From Methanobacteriota archaeon (GTDB lineage: Archaea > Halobacteriota > Methanomicrobia > Methanomicrobiales > Methanoculleaceae), in contig JAEWLJ010000015.1 in assembly GCA_023393455.1 (NCBI GenBank), positions 157,010-221,009 on the forward strand: a stretch of 64,000 nucleotides of DNA, written 5' to 3'. Under the pieces are notes generated by a model, which saw only the letters and a list, made by a program, of their open reading frames with translations, had not been told where the DNA came from and ran no database searches. This document shows, piece by piece, positions 62,613-64,000 of this stretch. A program made the position numbers and the translations under genes. Each line of letters opens with the position of its first letter. Position 1 is the stretch's first letter.

Positions 62613-62727
62613 TCAGGTAGCCTCCACCTGAGTACTATTTCATTTCAATGATTCTACGGTCGCCGGGGAGAAAGATAACTATTTCCATAACCACGGGTGT
62701 GAGAACCGTCCTCCGCATATGGAGAGC

Positions 62728-62942
62728 GCCTCGACTCGCTCGGGCTAAATGAGCGGCAGATCGCCTCCATACACTACCTGAAGAGCGGGGGCTCCATCTC
62801 AAATCAGGAGTATCAGCACCTCTACAATGGTAAGAAGTCGACTGCAACGCGGGATCTTACAGATCTTGTTCAACGAGGCATTTTCCGTAAAGAGGGGACG
62901 GCAGGAGCGGGCGTGCGCTACTCGCTGAGGTACACAAAATGA
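62728..62942 (+). pseudogene. C-terminal winged-helix remnant of an AAA_4-type ATP-binding protein
   Basis: An open segment without a start codon reads LGLNERQIASIHYLKSGGSI and continues RDLTDLVQRGIF to a TGA at 62940-62942. This matches the C-terminal winged helix of AAA_4 proteins (ERQ..ALxYLKExGxITNxEYQ pattern). Confidence 0.65.
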
Positions 62943-63039
62943 GAGGGATCGTGAGATTGCATTAAGGAATCAAAACGAATCATAATTGGCCCATAATGGG
63001 CTCATCCATGGTTGCAGTGAATACTCGAAACCAGAGCAG

Positions 63040-63904
63040 GTGCTATAGTACATGCCGATTATTCGCAGATCGGTGCGCCTCTGCGGGTTGCCATCTATGA
63101 CGACCGGGTGGAGATAGAAAATCCGGGCATCCTGCTTCCGGGCATGACCATTGAGGATGTGAAACAGGGCGTATCTAAAATTCGCAACCGCGTCATCGCG
63201 CGTGTGTTTCGGGAACTGGGTCTGATCGAGCAATGGGGTAGCGGGTTTTGCCGTATTCTGGATGAGGCAGAGAAGCAGAACCTGCCTGAGCCTGTGCTCG
63301 AGGAGATCGGGATGAAAGTTCGGTTTACTGTTTTTCTTGCGGAGAAGATCTCACCCGGAATTAAGCGCGAAGCCGTAGAGGAGACGGAGGAACAAGTGAC
63401 CGAACAAGGGCTTTGTTGAAACCCTCTTCCGGAGGGTGAATAATCTCCAGATACACCTATCTCCCGACGCACGCGAAGGCGCGAAGAACGCGAAGTCTGA
63501 ATGAGTATTAACTGTCTCCCTTCGCGACTTCGCGGCTTCGCGTGAGACCCGCATCGTCCATCCCTATCGGCGACCGAGCGTTATCCAGAGGTTGTGGAAG
63601 CATTTCAACAGGGCCCGAACAAGTGACCGAACAAGTGACCGAACAAGTGACCGAACAAGAAGCCGAACAACTAACCGAACAAGTACGGCGCCTCCTGATC
63701 TGCTTGAAGGAGAAGCCATCGGGAGCGAGAGACGCAATGCAATGCCTGGGACTCAGTCACCGGCCCACATTCCTGTACGATTATCTGAAGCCGGCGATTC
63801 AGGCGGGCTTTGTTCAAATGACACAGCCTGATTCACCCAAAAGCCCGACACAGAAATACCGGCTGACTGAAATGGGAAAGAGGCGTCTGGAAAGAGTGGA
63901 GTGA
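63040..63904 (+). pseudogene. 5'-truncated AAA_4-type ATP-binding protein interrupted by a MITE
   Basis: The first part reads VHADYSQIGAPLRVAIYDD and IENPGILLPGM, then FRELGLIEQWGSGFCRIL, as in the ATP-binding and C-terminal parts of AAA_4 proteins, and runs into an EEQVTEQ tract. The 209-bp insertion (63408-63616) follows. After it, the VTEQVTEQ tract resumes and the frame continues to a C-terminal winged helix ending at 63902. Removing the insertion plus one target repeat restores a single frame. The N-terminal AlbA_2 part is lost. Confidence 0.75.
63408..63616. mobile_element. 209-bp MITE-like element
   Basis: Terminal inverted repeats GGGCTTTGTTGAAA (63408-63421) and TTTCAACAGGGCCC (63603-63616), 12 of 14 matching. 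A 6-bp GAACAA occurs directly on both sides (63402-63407 and 63617-63622). Inside are a small hairpin near the left end (63421-63437) and a large inverted repeat (arms 63471-63495 and 63520-63543). No transposase. Confidence 0.7.
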
Positions 63905-64000
63905 TACCCCGGATGGGAGTAGTGACGGTGCCCACCGATACCATGTCCAGCACCCGGCGGTTCCCGGCCCCCCGATACCCCCCCCCCCACCCGCCCCCAA

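Noticed and set aside
63940..64000. C-rich tract at the window end as a possible special element.
   Set aside because: A simple low-complexity run, likely to be assembly noise or ordinary intergenic sequence.

Overview
The window looks like a chromosomal segment of a GC-rich methanogenic archaeon, most likely Methanoculleus or a close member of the Methanomicrobiales. The evidence is a set of archaeal-only or mainly archaeal families (ArvA/ArvB/ArvC, DUF357, DUF432, diphthine synthase DphB, a NusA-like KH protein, archaeal type IV pilin signal peptides, archaeal cis-prenyltransferases, archaeal PolX) together with TATA-type promoters and several apparently leaderless starts. The genus is an inference from gene content and was not tested by a database search.

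Positions 1-39,500 are a typical dense core region. In order they hold two CBS-domain proteins, the arvABC vesicle-GTPase triad, a KamA-like radical SAM enzyme, three secreted proteins with type IV pilin-like signals, a radical SAM protein, an active cis-prenyltransferase facing a divergent partner-like paralogue, a PolX-family protein with a lost polymerase site, a DtxR-FeoA regulator with FeoB, a degenerate RecA-fold protein, dphB, DUF357, an LPG-synthase-like membrane protein, a DUF151 nuclease, hisE, a NusA-like protein, a kinase without its phosphoacceptor His, DUF432-MscS, metallo-beta-lactamase-fold proteins, a second and intact PolX, FKBP, trehalose synthase, a DEAD-box helicase, a UDG-fold protein, Hsp20, GNAT, a double substrate-binding lipoprotein and a nitroreductase.

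Positions 39,500-44,040 are an insertion hotspot. A HIT-family gene (43,662-44,038, frameshifted in a C tract) has two 5'-truncated copies to its left. Between the copies sit a DUF3368/UPF0175 toxin-antitoxin-like pair and a Schlafen/AlbA_2 ATPase with decayed relatives.

Positions 44,090-60,960 are an AT-richer defence island. A complete DNA phosphorothioation operon (dndB-C-D-E-A, plus strand) converges on a minus-strand cluster. That cluster encodes a stand-alone archaeal RNA polymerase A' (Rpo1N) homologue whose catalytic NADFDGD loop is destroyed, a SNF2 helicase, a ParB nuclease-fold protein, a second protein with only a ParB-like HTH, and a beta-CASP metallo-beta-lactamase nuclease. It is followed upstream by a NurA-HerA pair. 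dndFGH is absent, so these genes are the natural candidates for the restriction or interference arm. The layout recalls the archaeal DndCDEA-PbeABCD type of defence, but I cannot map the Pbe proteins one to one from memory. The dead RNA polymerase subunit is the most striking component. Its first ~230 bp have host-like GC content while the rest is AT-rich, which suggests recombination with the host rpo1N gene.

Positions 61,000-64,000 are a decayed margin: the tail of a DNA methyltransferase, a DUF1828/DUF6978-like gene pair, fragments of ATP-binding AAA_4-type proteins, and a 209-bp MITE-like element with terminal inverted repeats and a 6-bp target duplication inserted in one of these fragments. 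No rRNA, tRNA or CRISPR array was recognised.
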